Below, in pieces: positions 54,907-64,000 of a DNA stretch of 64,000 bases (position 1 is its first letter; each line of letters starts with the position of its first letter). A program made the position numbers and the translations under genes. Origin of the DNA: Forsythia viridissima (lineage: Eukaryota; Streptophyta; Magnoliopsida; Lamiales; Oleaceae); assembly GCA_030279155.1 (NCBI GenBank), contig CM059037.1, positions 27,647,001-27,711,000 of the forward strand, in the 5' to 3' direction. The notes under the pieces are model-generated. The model made no database searches, had not been told where the DNA came from, and worked only from the letters and a program-made list of their open reading frames with translations.

Positions 54907-56725
54907 GGCAATAATAAAACTCTTCTTATTGCTTAGCCAAGGAGCCAGAAGAGTATTCTAAAGGTGAATATCCACCATCTCTAATTGCCTAGGTTCTTGC
55001 AATTGTAACGCTATGATTTACTGCTTGTTGAAATGTAGAGGAGATTTTATTTCTTCCGAGCCTATATGCATCAACCAGTAGGCATTAAATCCATTGGCAT
55101 GAAATGAGCTGCAATTTAACATGAAATGCACTTTTTCTCTTCTGATAGATCAATCTTATGTTACAACTTGGAGAACAAACTTATGTTCATGAGTTTTAAG
55201 ATTTTTAATGCTCCCATTAGATCTTCTAAAATATATATTGAAATTAAAAATCTTTCTTATTTATTATTGTCAGTTCTAAAGATTACAAATGGACCATTAG
55301 TTCTATGCATACGTAGTACAAATTTCAAATTGATTTATTGAAATAATTTTTTAGTTTATCCTCGTTTAGTATGCTTATTTTTTATGAGTTCTCTACATAA
55401 GTGATTTCTTGTTGTGTTTTATGACGTATAATTGTGATTATGCACTTACTATGAAATAAGCAAAAAACAAGTCATTCTTCAAAATATTTTCTCTTAATAC
55501 CATTCCCCTGGTCCACATCATAGTTACTTTGTGTTGCATTGAATTCAAGTGTTTTCATCTGAAATGATATAATAAAAATTATACATGGTACTTTGTGTTG
55601 CATTGAATTCAAGTGTTTTCATGTGAAAGGATATAATAAAAATTATACATGGTACTTTGTGTTGCATTGAATTCAAGTGTTTTCATTTGAAGGGATATAA
55701 TAAAAATTATAATATCTTTTAAGTTCAATGCTGGTAATTATGACATTGATGCTATAGATGTTGAGTTATTTTCAAAGGAAAAGATTCGCTGACAATAATT
55801 TGCACAAGCTAAGCCCTTACTATAAAAGTAAAGCAACACCATCTCATTTTACTTCTCTAATGACTTATTCCTGTATTCATTTCCATCGCAGTGTTAGTGT
55901 CACATGCATTCATCGTTCATTGGACAAGTAACCCGTTGCCCCTCCCAAGTAATCAAGAGTCGAATTTCTAGCCAGAATGCTGGACAACGAGCAGCGATGA
56001 CAATGTACATGTTTGCTCCACCTCCGCCAGAAATGATGGTGACATGAATTCTTTGAGGACATCATCCATTCGCTGCCACTTCAGGCCATGAAAGACTTGT
56101 TGTCCAATAAGGTTTGTTCTCACTTCCAATTTTTTTTTTTTTTTTTTTTTTTTGTGGTTTGTTCTCACTCCCATTACTAACTTAATTGATGTTTATAATT
56201 TTTGTTCATTTTTTTAATAAAGCTTGGAACTTTTTTAAATTTTAAGACGCCAATTATTGACTAAATTGACAGCTATTTCAAAATTTATCAATGCACCAGG
56301 AGTTCTATGATGTGAGTATAATTCACAATTTTAAAACCAATTTATGTTTAAACTCCTTGTTATGGCAACATGAATATGTCACTATTCTCATTTTCATGGC
56401 TGGTTCATTTGGAGCATAGGTGATAAGATTAGTACTAAACAGCTTAATGCTTAGAAAGCATTTGATAAGGGTCAAGATGTTCATATACCAAGAGCTCCCA
56501 CCAAAGAAAATTGATATTCATATGCCTAACGCTGCTAGCTTGAAGTTTAAATGATGTATTGACCAGCTGCTTGGGAGAGATTTTTCGGCGACGTCTTTGT
56601 AGACAGAGGAAGGTACAGAAAAAAATATATTGCATCACATGTGAAGGTACTGAAGTGTGCCTTGTATTTTTTTGTCTGATTATGCACATTGTTATATGTC
56701 TGCTGCTCACCAAAAAAATCACCCA
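54907..56725. other. Duplicated left part and single-copy spacer, no gene recognised
   Basis: 54907-55640 is duplicated at 57796-58515. Its minus strand has an open stretch in both copies (FHANGFNAYWLMHIGS, ALQLQEPRQLEMVDIHL) that may be a further exon fragment; I cannot name it. 55970-56110 contains open frames on both strands without a known family. 56134-56153 is a T run. Confidence 0.4.
55522..55715. repeat. 64-bp minisatellite, three copies
   Basis: Unit starts TACTTTGTGTTGCATTGAAT and ends AAAATTATACATGG. The duplicated locus at 58415-58525 has two copies. Confidence 0.92.
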
Positions 56726-56909
56726 AAAAAACTCACCAAGAAAAGCTAACGTAAGCATGATGAATAAAAACATTTCGAACTCACGGTATATATATTGCAA
56801 ATGTCATTTGCTCTTAACTCATAATAGAAAAATAAGAGTTGTTCATCAATATAATGTACTCACCAGGAAGGATTCGGATGAATGTATATACGGAGCATGA
56901 AAAACTTGC

Positions 56910-57321
56910 CAAATCAATCGTCAGAGGACTATCCAGATACTTCCTGGCCAATTTCTTTACCCAGCCAGGCATGTTTGCCGAAAAAAGCATGCTCTGCCCC
57001 TCTGAATGAAGGTTTTGCAAAATGACTTCCACGTCTTCCTCAAATCCAACCGCAAGCATTTGATCCGCTTTATCAAGGACCAAATATTGAACTTATCCTA
57101 GTTTCAGACTATTATTGTTGATCAAATCAATAATTCTGCCAGGAGTTCCAACCACAACATCAACTCCACGAGAAAGTGCACTTTCCTGTGTGATATATGA
57201 AACTCCTCCGTAGATGCAGACGGTGTTCGAATATAGTGCAGACTCTTTGAATTCATTCTCCACTTGTTTGGCTAACTCTCTAGTAGGTGCAAGGACCAGT
57301 ACTTTGGAAAGCCGCCCCCGC
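56910..57321 (-). pseudogene. Exon of an RH3-type DEAD-box RNA helicase gene, copy 2
   Basis: Same 412-bp length and reading as copy 1: RLSKVLVLAPTRELAKQVEN (motif Ia intact here), VVVGTPGRIIDLINNNSLKL, the same TAA, LDKADQMLAVGFEEDVEVIL, then SMLFSANMPGW (motif III SAT changed to SAN). The donor has become GCAAGT. Because both copies share stop and DKAD, these arose before the duplication; P to A in copy 1 and T to N in copy 2 came after. Confidence 0.9.
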
Positions 57322-57364
57322 CTTAAAACAAGAAAAAAGAAGTGTTGGTAAGATGATGGGTGGT

Positions 57365-57708
57365 TTTTTTGGTGAGTTTGTGGTGTTTTCCAGCGAATTT
57401 GGTACAAATAAAATTTTAGGACTTTTTGGAGAAGATGACATATTTGTTACTTTTTATTTTTTTGGGGTACATTTTTTACTTTTTATTTTTTGGGATACAT
57501 ATGGTTAGTTTTCAATTATGTTTTTCTTTTTTCTTGTTTTTTGTTTTTTTGTTTTTTTTTTGGTTTATTTAAAGAGAATGGTAATTTGGTCATAAAGGAC
57601 CTACCACGCTAAGTTTCCATACGTTGGGGATGTGTGGTACTATTTTTTAGGTTAAAGGCATATCCCCAACGATTTTGAAACGTTGGGGACCTTTGATGCA
57701 ATTAGCTC
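57365..57708 (-). repeat. Inverted-repeat arm without partner, copy 2
   Basis: Direct duplicate of the right terminal inverted repeat at 54463-54811; also the reverse complement of 53524-53842. Confidence 0.88.
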
Positions 57709-58414
57709 TTTTTTTAAATATTGCCTTCCAGCTGCCGTAGGATTCGAACCTTATGCTCCGTAGAGAACCCTCCTGCTTTACTACTGCACCATGCCCGTGG
57801 CGGTAATAATAAAACTCTTCTTATTGCTTAGCCAAGGAGCCAGAAGAGTATTCTAAAGGTGAATATCCACCATCTCTAATTGCCTAGGTTCTTGCAATTG
57901 TAACGCCATGATTTGCTGCTTGTTGAAATGTAGAGGAGATTTTATTTGTTTCGAGCCTATGTGCATCAACCAGTAGGCATTAAATCCATTGGCATGAAAT
58001 GAGCTTCCATTTAACATGAAACTTTTTCTCCTCTGATAAATCAATCTTATGTTACAACTTGGAGAACAAACTTACGTTCATGAGTTTTAAGATTTTTAAT
58101 GCTCCCATTAGATCTTCTAAAATATATATTGAAATTAAACATCTTTCTTATTTATTATTGTCAGTTCTAAAGGTTTCAGATGGACCATTAGTTCTATGCA
58201 TATGTAGTACAAATTAGAAATTGATTTATTGAAATAATTTTTTAGTTTATCCTTGTTTAGTATGCTTATTTTTTATGAGTTCTCTACATAAGTGATTTCT
58301 TGTTGTGTTTTATGACGTATAATTGTGATTATGCACTTACTGTGAAATAAGCAAAAAACAAGTCGTTCCTCGAAATATTTTCTCTTAATACCATTCCCCT
58401 GGTCCACATCATAG

Positions 58415-58525
58415 TTACTTTGTGTTGCATTAAATTCAAGTGTTTTCATCTGAAATGATATAATAAAAATTATCCATGGTACTTTGTGTTGCATTGAATT
58501 CAATTTTTTCATTTGAAAGGATATG
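58415..58525. repeat. 64-bp minisatellite, two copies
   Basis: Same unit as at 55522-55715 with one copy fewer; the second copy is truncated. Confidence 0.88.
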
Positions 58526-59645
58526 CATCTAACTACTATATGAAAGCTTCAATTTTGATGTCATCATTTTCATTGTTTCTTTTAGCTCTTACCATACGAG
58601 CTAACTCAATAATATCTTCGTCTTTTGAGCTTAGTTGAATTATGTATCATGACAGGTAGAAAGGATCACATTAAGTTTCTGGGATGCATTTGTTTGTATC
58701 TTCTTGCCTCACTCATAACTTCATCAATTAGTCATTTTGGATACATTCTTATTCCTTTTCTTGGGAATTTACATGCCCAAACCTTTGTTGATGAATGGTT
58801 TTCAAAGATGATTTTTAATTTTATGCTACTCTAGGAGTATCATACATTTTGATAGTGCATCTGGCACTTCATTTTAGGTGTGGATTTGAATTGTGAGTTC
58901 AAGTTTGCTTTGTTTGTTTAAGCATTAGAGGAAATTTGTTCTCCACTTTTCTTGTACTTTCTTTCCCTTTAATTGCAAAATAGTTCTTTCACTTTTCAGA
59001 GATGCATCTTTATACCTTAAAGATGGTGTTGAACCACTTAACCTAAAAGCTTAAGCTCTTAGAGAGTGCACACATATATCATTTAAATTGCATCTTCGAC
59101 ATGCCCTGTTGGTCGGTTGCACAACATGTGCACAATTTTACCAAATAGGTGGCAAAGAGACTAGAAATTAGGACATTCTCTTGCTCATATACCATGTTGA
59201 ACTGCATGATTTAAAAGCTTAGGCCACATGTATATCATATAAATTGTGTCTTCAACTTATGGGATATCTTCCATGACTTATTTATACATCGTTTGGAAGT
59301 GGTGTGGGGTGAGGATTTATTAGATGTATCTCCTTGCATTTTAAGCAACAAACACAGGTGCCATCTGATTCTGTTTGGGAAATTCTTACAAATTTTTGGC
59401 ATATTTTCAGAAGAAGTTTGGGCCAGATGTGCTACACTCTACTATAGTTTACCTTCTAATTATTATGTGCTCCCTGAACACATCTTTGACCATTGTTCAT
59501 TTCCTTTTGATTAGTTTAGCTAGCATTCTTGGCGGAACTAAAAAAAACCATAGATATTCTTAGTTCTTGCCTATTGTTTAACTAAATGGATTTCTTGAGT
59601 TCGTATAAATACCTTAATAGGTACTGCAGCACATCAATGGAAAAT
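58526..59645. other. About 1.1 kb with no gene recognised
   Basis: AT-rich; may be intron or decayed gene sequence upstream of the epsin-like exon. Open frames of 60-75 codons show no family. Confidence 0.4.
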
Positions 59646-59733
59646 ATGTATTGCCTGGTTCTTATTCAAGCGGATGAGGATATGGTGACAGATATGATTA
59701 GGATCGTTATAGAAGCAGAGATGATGACCAAAA
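59646..59733 (+). pseudogene. Exon fragment of an epsin-like (ENTH clathrin adaptor) gene
   Basis: Reads LPGSYSSG-stop-GYGDRYD-stop-DRYRSRDDDQN. Plant EPSIN1-type proteins have a glycine, tyrosine, arginine and aspartate-rich linker of exactly this type (GSYSSGGGYGDRYDDDRY) after the ENTH domain, which binds membrane lipids in vesicle transport. A TTAATAG acceptor lies at 59620. The copia LTR starts right after QN. Two stops in 29 codons show decay. The short length keeps confidence moderate. Confidence 0.6.
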
Positions 59734-60223
59734 TGTAAGAATTAAAGTCCAAGGTTGAATTAGTTGGGTCGGACTTAATTATTTATTGGACCAAATTAAT
59801 TAATTAGATTAATTAATTGGGCCCGTTTGTTGATGGCTTCTAGTTGGACTGGAACTAGGGCTAGGGTTAGTCCTGCCTATAAATACAAAGGTACAACATA
59901 TTGAGTTTTGAAGTTGATCTTCATTACTTGCTAGCACAAGCAAAAGACAACCCAAAACAATTACTCCTAAAAACTTTCTCTTTCATCTGTTCTTGATCGT
60001 GAAAGTCTAGATCTATTCTTGCTGTGTGGATTACCATTGGAGGCTGGACAATTGGACAGCTGTGGTATTGAAGATCGCACATCCAGCTAATCAAATAATC
60101 ATAATTCACGATGTTCATCAAAGTAAACCTCTATCACGAATTCTTTCTAAGTACAAAGATTATCCGGCTTATAGGAATTGTAGATTTTATTTCCGTTGTG
60201 CATGTATTCCTCAATTCATTACA
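59734..60223 (+). mobile_element. 5' LTR of the copia element
   Basis: TGTAAGAATTAAAG to TTCATTACA, 490 bp; TGTAA and TTACA are the terminal inverted repeat. Followed at once by the PBS. Confidence 0.92.
59878..59885 (+). promoter_or_regulatory. TATA box of the copia LTR
   Basis: TATAAATA at 59878, also present in the LTR at 12019. Confidence 0.6.
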
Positions 60224-60224
60224 G

Positions 60225-60236
60225 TGGTATTAGAGA
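60225..60236 (+). promoter_or_regulatory. Primer-binding site of the copia element
   Basis: TGGTATTAGAGA, close to the initiator tRNA-Met complement TGGTATCAGAGC, one base after the LTR. Confidence 0.85.
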
Positions 60237-62374
60237 GAAGTTGTTACTTGTTAGTGTTCGTTATACTGCTTTGATGAATCAAACAACAATTGTTATTGGT
60301 GTATTAATTTGATTTGAGTTTTGACAGTTTAAAATATAAATTGTGAATTTTTGGAAAAAGAAATCTGAAATTGTTTTAGGTTTATTTGGAATGGATCAAA
60401 TTGGCCAAAAGTCGAGAAGGTGGACAGTGGCGGTGGTTAGAAATCAACTGTCGGTGGTGGCCGTCGGATGGCAGGTCCACTGCATTGCGAAGGCAGCGAA
60501 CTGCCACCGTAAAATTAACAGTCGCCGCTGCTGATTTTGTGGCGGTACACACATGCACCGATGCTCAAATAGCAGTGGCGACGAAACAAAAAAAATTTGT
60601 GCGCACTGCTGTTTGACAAAAAATGGCGGTGGCCGCCAGTGTTAGACACCGGCGCGACTACCACTAGATGATCTACAGCGCCGCCTTGCAGAAACCCTAA
60701 TAGGTTTTTATGTTTTTGGAAATTTGAAGACCGGAGTTTGCCTGCAATTTTAGAAATTGCATGAGAAGCCCTCTAATTTCAAAAAGAAAGAGAAATGGTC
60801 TCTCGTGCAATTTACGAAATTGCATGAGAAGGCTCACTGTTTTAAAATAAGAAAAGGGTCTTCTGTGCAATTTTGGAAATGACATTGATGGACCACTGTT
60901 TCAAAATTTTAAAGGCTGATTGTGCAATTTCAAAAATTGCACATTAAGTCCTCAAACTTTAAGTAGAAAATTAGGGTCTCAAATGCAATTTTAATTTTTT
61001 GGAAAAAATGTACTTATTAATTTATTTGATGTTGGTCAAATATTCAAAATTAAATTAAAATCATTTTTAAACCATATTTTGAATTTCTGACCAGATTAAA
61101 CTTTAACTTATTAATTTATAAAATTGTAATTTTGACCATACACAAATTTTGTCTTCAATTTAGGGTATGACTTTAAATTGGGAGATGAAATAAATTTTGA
61201 AAAATCTCATTTATGAATAAATTAATTGATTAATTGGATTAATTGATTAATTTTATTGTTACAAAATTTATTAATTAATTAGATTAATTATTTCATTTTG
61301 TCTAGTCCGTTCCAAAATGTCTAAAAGGTTTAGACTTATATTGTCAAAGCTGCAAATTTAAAAATTAATATATTTTTTAATATTAGATATTAAAATAAAT
61401 ATTTAGTGGATGATTATGGACTCGACCCATGTGATTAGTTGTATGGCTAATTATTCCTGTTGGTTGTTTGTTGGGCCTGCAAGCCTATTATTTATTTAAT
61501 TAGATTTTCAAGCTATTTGTTTATTATGGACCTGCGTGTCCATTTATCTGGGCATGCATGCCAACTAGTATAGGATACATGTTGCAGTTAGACCACAAGG
61601 AAGCAACTAGTATAGGATACAGGTTGCAACAGGAGATGGAGATGTTTGCATTTAGCATTCGATGAACGAATGCAATGTCCTTTAGGAATTGACCGACTAA
61701 TCTTCCTTTTGGTTCAGAAAGATTAGATTGATAAAGTCCATAATCATCTACAGTTATTATTATGTTTGATTGATTGCATGTTAGATGTTAGTTAATATAT
61801 ATAAATGTGATGAGACAAACCCCTCTTTATCAAAATATTAAATTCGTATTAAACGGTTAATACAATGTGTCTTCTATTGTTATAGTGAAAAACTAGAGTC
61901 CATTATCGATGTCAGTTTGTTGAGTCACTCAAGGCTGATCGCTCATGGATATGTTTATCACTATGAAACATTTGATGTTTCTAAACAATAAGTTGAATTT
62001 AACTAAAATTTTATTTTTTGTTAAATCACTCAAGAAAATAAAATTTTAGGGACACAATCAAGTAAACACATAAGATGTGTGCGACAATAAGTTGTCTACT
62101 TGAAGATCTAGGAATCACATAGAGATGTGATTGATAGAAGTATCTACTTGGATGTTTTATTAAGATTTGTTGAGTCACTCGAAGTTCTAATAAAACAAAA
62201 GGGATCTTAGCCCACTGGGAATCTTACGTGATTAATGTTTGAGGGTCATTAATTCAATTTAAACAGTGGGAGTATAATTAATTTAATATAAGTCTATATT
62301 AAATTAATTTTCTACATTTAATTAATTGTTCTATCTTGTTATTTAATAGTTGAATCGTAAATAACCATATAAGT
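60237..62374. other. Untranslated leader of the copia element
   Basis: About 2.1 kb without a long frame. 60400-60680 is GC-rich with GGCGGTGG/CCGCC phrases, 60743-60945 holds iterated hairpins, and 61570-61635 a duplicated AACTAGTATAGGATACA. GTTGAGTCACTC is repeated at 61920 and 62169. Very AT-rich in between. Confidence 0.6.
60743..60945. repeat. Four iterated hairpins in the copia leader
   Basis: TGCAATTTTAGAAATTGCA (60743), TGCAATTTACGAAATTGCA (60806), TGCAATTTTGGAAATGACA (60866) and TGCAATTTCAAAAATTGCA (60923): palindromic arms of 7-8 bases repeated every 57-63 bases in a degenerate tandem array. Confidence 0.88.
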
Positions 62375-63130
62375 TTGAGAGGCATACTAGATGCCAACAA
62401 ACATACTGAACAAAATTTTCTGGATTGGCACCGCAATCTGAGAATTGTTCTCAAGCATGAAAAAGAAAAATTGGATATGTCATTAAGCAGCCAATGCCGA
62501 ATGCTCATATTGAGGAGGCTATGCAGGAGAATGTGCAGGCTTACAAAAACACAGTGATAACACTAACACTGCAACATGTGATGCTTGCACTATATCACTT
62601 AAGTTATAAAAGCAGCACAAGGGTATGGATGCCTATACCAATATATATATATATATATATATAGATATCACTTCAAAGAGTTGAATGATGTACAGTCAAG
62701 GACTGAAAGGTATGAGACATCCAAAAAGGTTATTCAGAGTTATGATGGTAAAAAGATCTTCAGTCGGTGCTCATGTATTGAAGATGATTAGTTTTATTGA
62801 AAAATTAAACCAATTGAGTTTTACCATGGACCACAAGTTGAGTGTTAACTTAGTCATGCAGTCCATACCTAATAGCTTTTCACAGTTCATCATGAACTTC
62901 AACATGAATAAGATTCAGTGTACCCTACCCAAGCTGCTAAACATGCTAAAACTGTTGAACCCAAGGGAATGGGAAGACATTAGCCATTGACACATCTAAG
63001 AAAAGTAAGAGGAAATCTAAAAGGACCTTTTAGAAAGGATCCAAGGCCAAATCAGCTAGAAAACAGTTAAAGCAGACTGATGATCCGTGTTTTCACTGTG
63101 GAAACAAATGACATTAGAAAAGGAACTGCA
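62375..63130 (+). pseudogene. gag of the copia element with CCHC knuckle
   Basis: ILDANKHTEQNFLDWHRNLR and IVLKHEK start the UBN2-type gag. Frameshifts follow, with a (TA)n run at 62641-62662 inside. Then YETSKKLFRVMMVKRSSVGA, HVLKMISFIEKLNQLSF, QSIPNSFSQFIMNFNMN and LPKLLNMLK. The zinc knuckle at 63090-63132 reads CFHCGNK-stop-H-stop-KRNC; both stops sit where Gly and Trp are expected. Not functional. Confidence 0.85.
62641..62662. repeat. (TA)n microsatellite inside copia gag
   Basis: About eleven AT units interrupting gag coding, followed by AGATATCAC. Confidence 0.9.
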
Positions 63131-63169
63131 AGGCATAAAAGAGATAAAACTAACAACTCATATTTTTGG

Positions 63170-64000
63170 TAGTGCATACTCGGTCATATAAATGAAAACG
63201 CATCACCAAGTTACATAAAGATGAATACTTGGATTCAAATGTTTATGAAGCATTTGGTAAGTGTGGATCATGCTCGTTGGGCAAAATGACCTAGACCCAT
63301 TTTATGGAAAGTGAGTCAGAGTTGCAGACATTTTGAGTCTTGTACATATTGATGTATATGGACAAATGTCTACAAATACTAGAGATGGCTTTTCTTACTT
63401 CATCATATTTACAGATGACCATTCTAGATATGGTTTCATCTACTTGATAAAATTCAAGCATAAAGCCTTTGAAAAGTTCAAAGAATTCTAGCAAGAAATT
63501 GAAAGGCAAAGTCGAAAACATATTCTAACACTTAGATCTGATCAAAGTGGATAATATTTGAAGGGTGAATTTTTAGACTATCTAAAAGAGAATGAGATTT
63601 TCTCGCAGTGGACTCCATCATATACATCAACACAAAATGGTGTATCTGAAAGAAAAACCTGCATCTTATTTGATATGGTGCGATCAATGATGAGTCGTGC
63701 AGTTCTTCCAAAATCATTTTGGAGATATGCATTTAACACTGCATGTTACACACTAAACCGTGTCCTATCTAAATTGGTCAATAAAACTCCATATGAATTA
63801 TGGAAAGAGAAAAAGACCCGATCTTTCATACATGAAGTTTTAGAGATGCGACGCTTATGTGAAGCGCATTGAATCGGATAAGCTAGGAGCTAAATCTGAT
63901 AAATGTTTATTTGTGGAGTATCTATAGTAAACTACAGGATACTATTTCTACAATCCCATCGAGATGAAGGTCATCATATCGACACTTGCTGTATTCTTAG
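63170..64000 (+). pseudogene. Integrase region of the copia element, incomplete at the window edge
   Basis: The pre-integrase segment (CGSCSLGKMT) is followed by the core: FTDDHSRYGFIYLIKFKHKA with the second D of the fold, LRSDQSG-stop-YLKGEF, WTPSYTSTQNGVSERKT with the catalytic Glu, and MMSRAVLPKSFWRYAFNTAC. Then NKTPYELW and, after a shift, KRIESDKLGAKSDKCLFVEY and TTGYYFYNPIEMKVIIST. Stops and frameshifts throughout. The RT would follow. Confidence 0.88.

Larger units (their letters stand above)
56726..58515. repeat. Segmental duplication of 53828-55640
   Basis: The two segments align from CTCACCAAGAAAAGCTAAC through the RH3 exon, the right inverted repeat, the tRNA-like module and the 64-bp minisatellite. 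They share the stop and DKAD mutations of the helicase exon. The left inverted repeat is missing from this copy except for its last 15-20 bases, so the duplication, or a later deletion, cut through it. The two segments are in direct orientation, 2.9 kb apart. Confidence 0.9.
59734..64000 (+). mobile_element. Ty1/copia retrotransposon, 5' part, runs off the window
   Basis: LTR, PBS, long leader, gag, CCHC knuckle and integrase appear in copia order (integrase before RT). RT and the 3' LTR would lie beyond the right edge. The same LTR family is found at 12019-12491. Confidence 0.92.

Noticed and set aside
60743..60945. CRISPR-like array with palindromic repeats
   Set aside because: The intervals between hairpins are themselves diverged repeats, and the setting is a copia leader.

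Overview
This is plant nuclear DNA, most likely from a eudicot. It is AT-rich and intron-bearing, and almost everything recognisable is plant transposable elements or broken pieces of plant genes. There is no prokaryotic operon, CRISPR array, rRNA gene or credible intact tRNA gene, and no protein-coding gene can be followed intact from start to stop. The species cannot be told from the sequence alone.

Layout. 1-3309: 3' end and LTR of an Athila/Tat-type Ty3/gypsy element. 4.2-8.9 kb: scrambled fragments, in both orientations, of Tekay-like chromoviruses (gag, PR, RT, integrase tail, chromodomain, LTR pieces, a tRNA-Met-type PBS). 9.1-9.4 kb: an API5-like gene fragment. 11.5-12.5 kb: 3' end and LTR of a Ty1/copia element. 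13.1-13.6 kb: a solo LTR with a perfect 5-bp duplication, apparently inside a coding exon. 15.87-26.55 kb: a nearly complete but dead Tat-lineage gypsy element with gag-PR-RT-RNH-IN, a foreign LTR-like block inside RNase H, and a spliced antisense ORF near the 3' LTR. 28-31.2 kb: pieces of three unrelated host genes (an RS-rich protein, a PTI1-like kinase, a DEG7-like protease) in mixed orientation.

32.45-52.93 kb is a three-level nest. A Helitron Rep-helicase gene is split by a 15.8-kb CACTA (En/Spm) transposon with CACTACAAGAAA ends and a GTT duplication. The CACTA in turn holds a 7.6-kb Tekay-like chromovirus with two 2.2-kb LTRs. The CACTA still shows both its genes (TNP2-like transposase and a spliced PF03004-type gene) and palindromic subterminal arrays.

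53.5-58.5 kb: a long-inverted-repeat element that carries a piece of an RH3-type DEAD-box helicase gene (Pack-MULE-like), partly duplicated 2.9 kb further on. 59.65 kb: an epsin-like exon cut by a Ty1/copia element that runs off the right edge, with its 5' LTR, PBS, leader with iterated hairpins, gag and the start of pol.

The window therefore records repeated insertion of one element into another and repeated capture or decay of host exons. The most useful observations are the datable Helitron-CACTA-chromovirus nest, the RH3-bearing inverted-repeat element, and the patchwork of host exon fragments just upstream of the Helitron transposase. Nothing seen demands a wholly new biological system.
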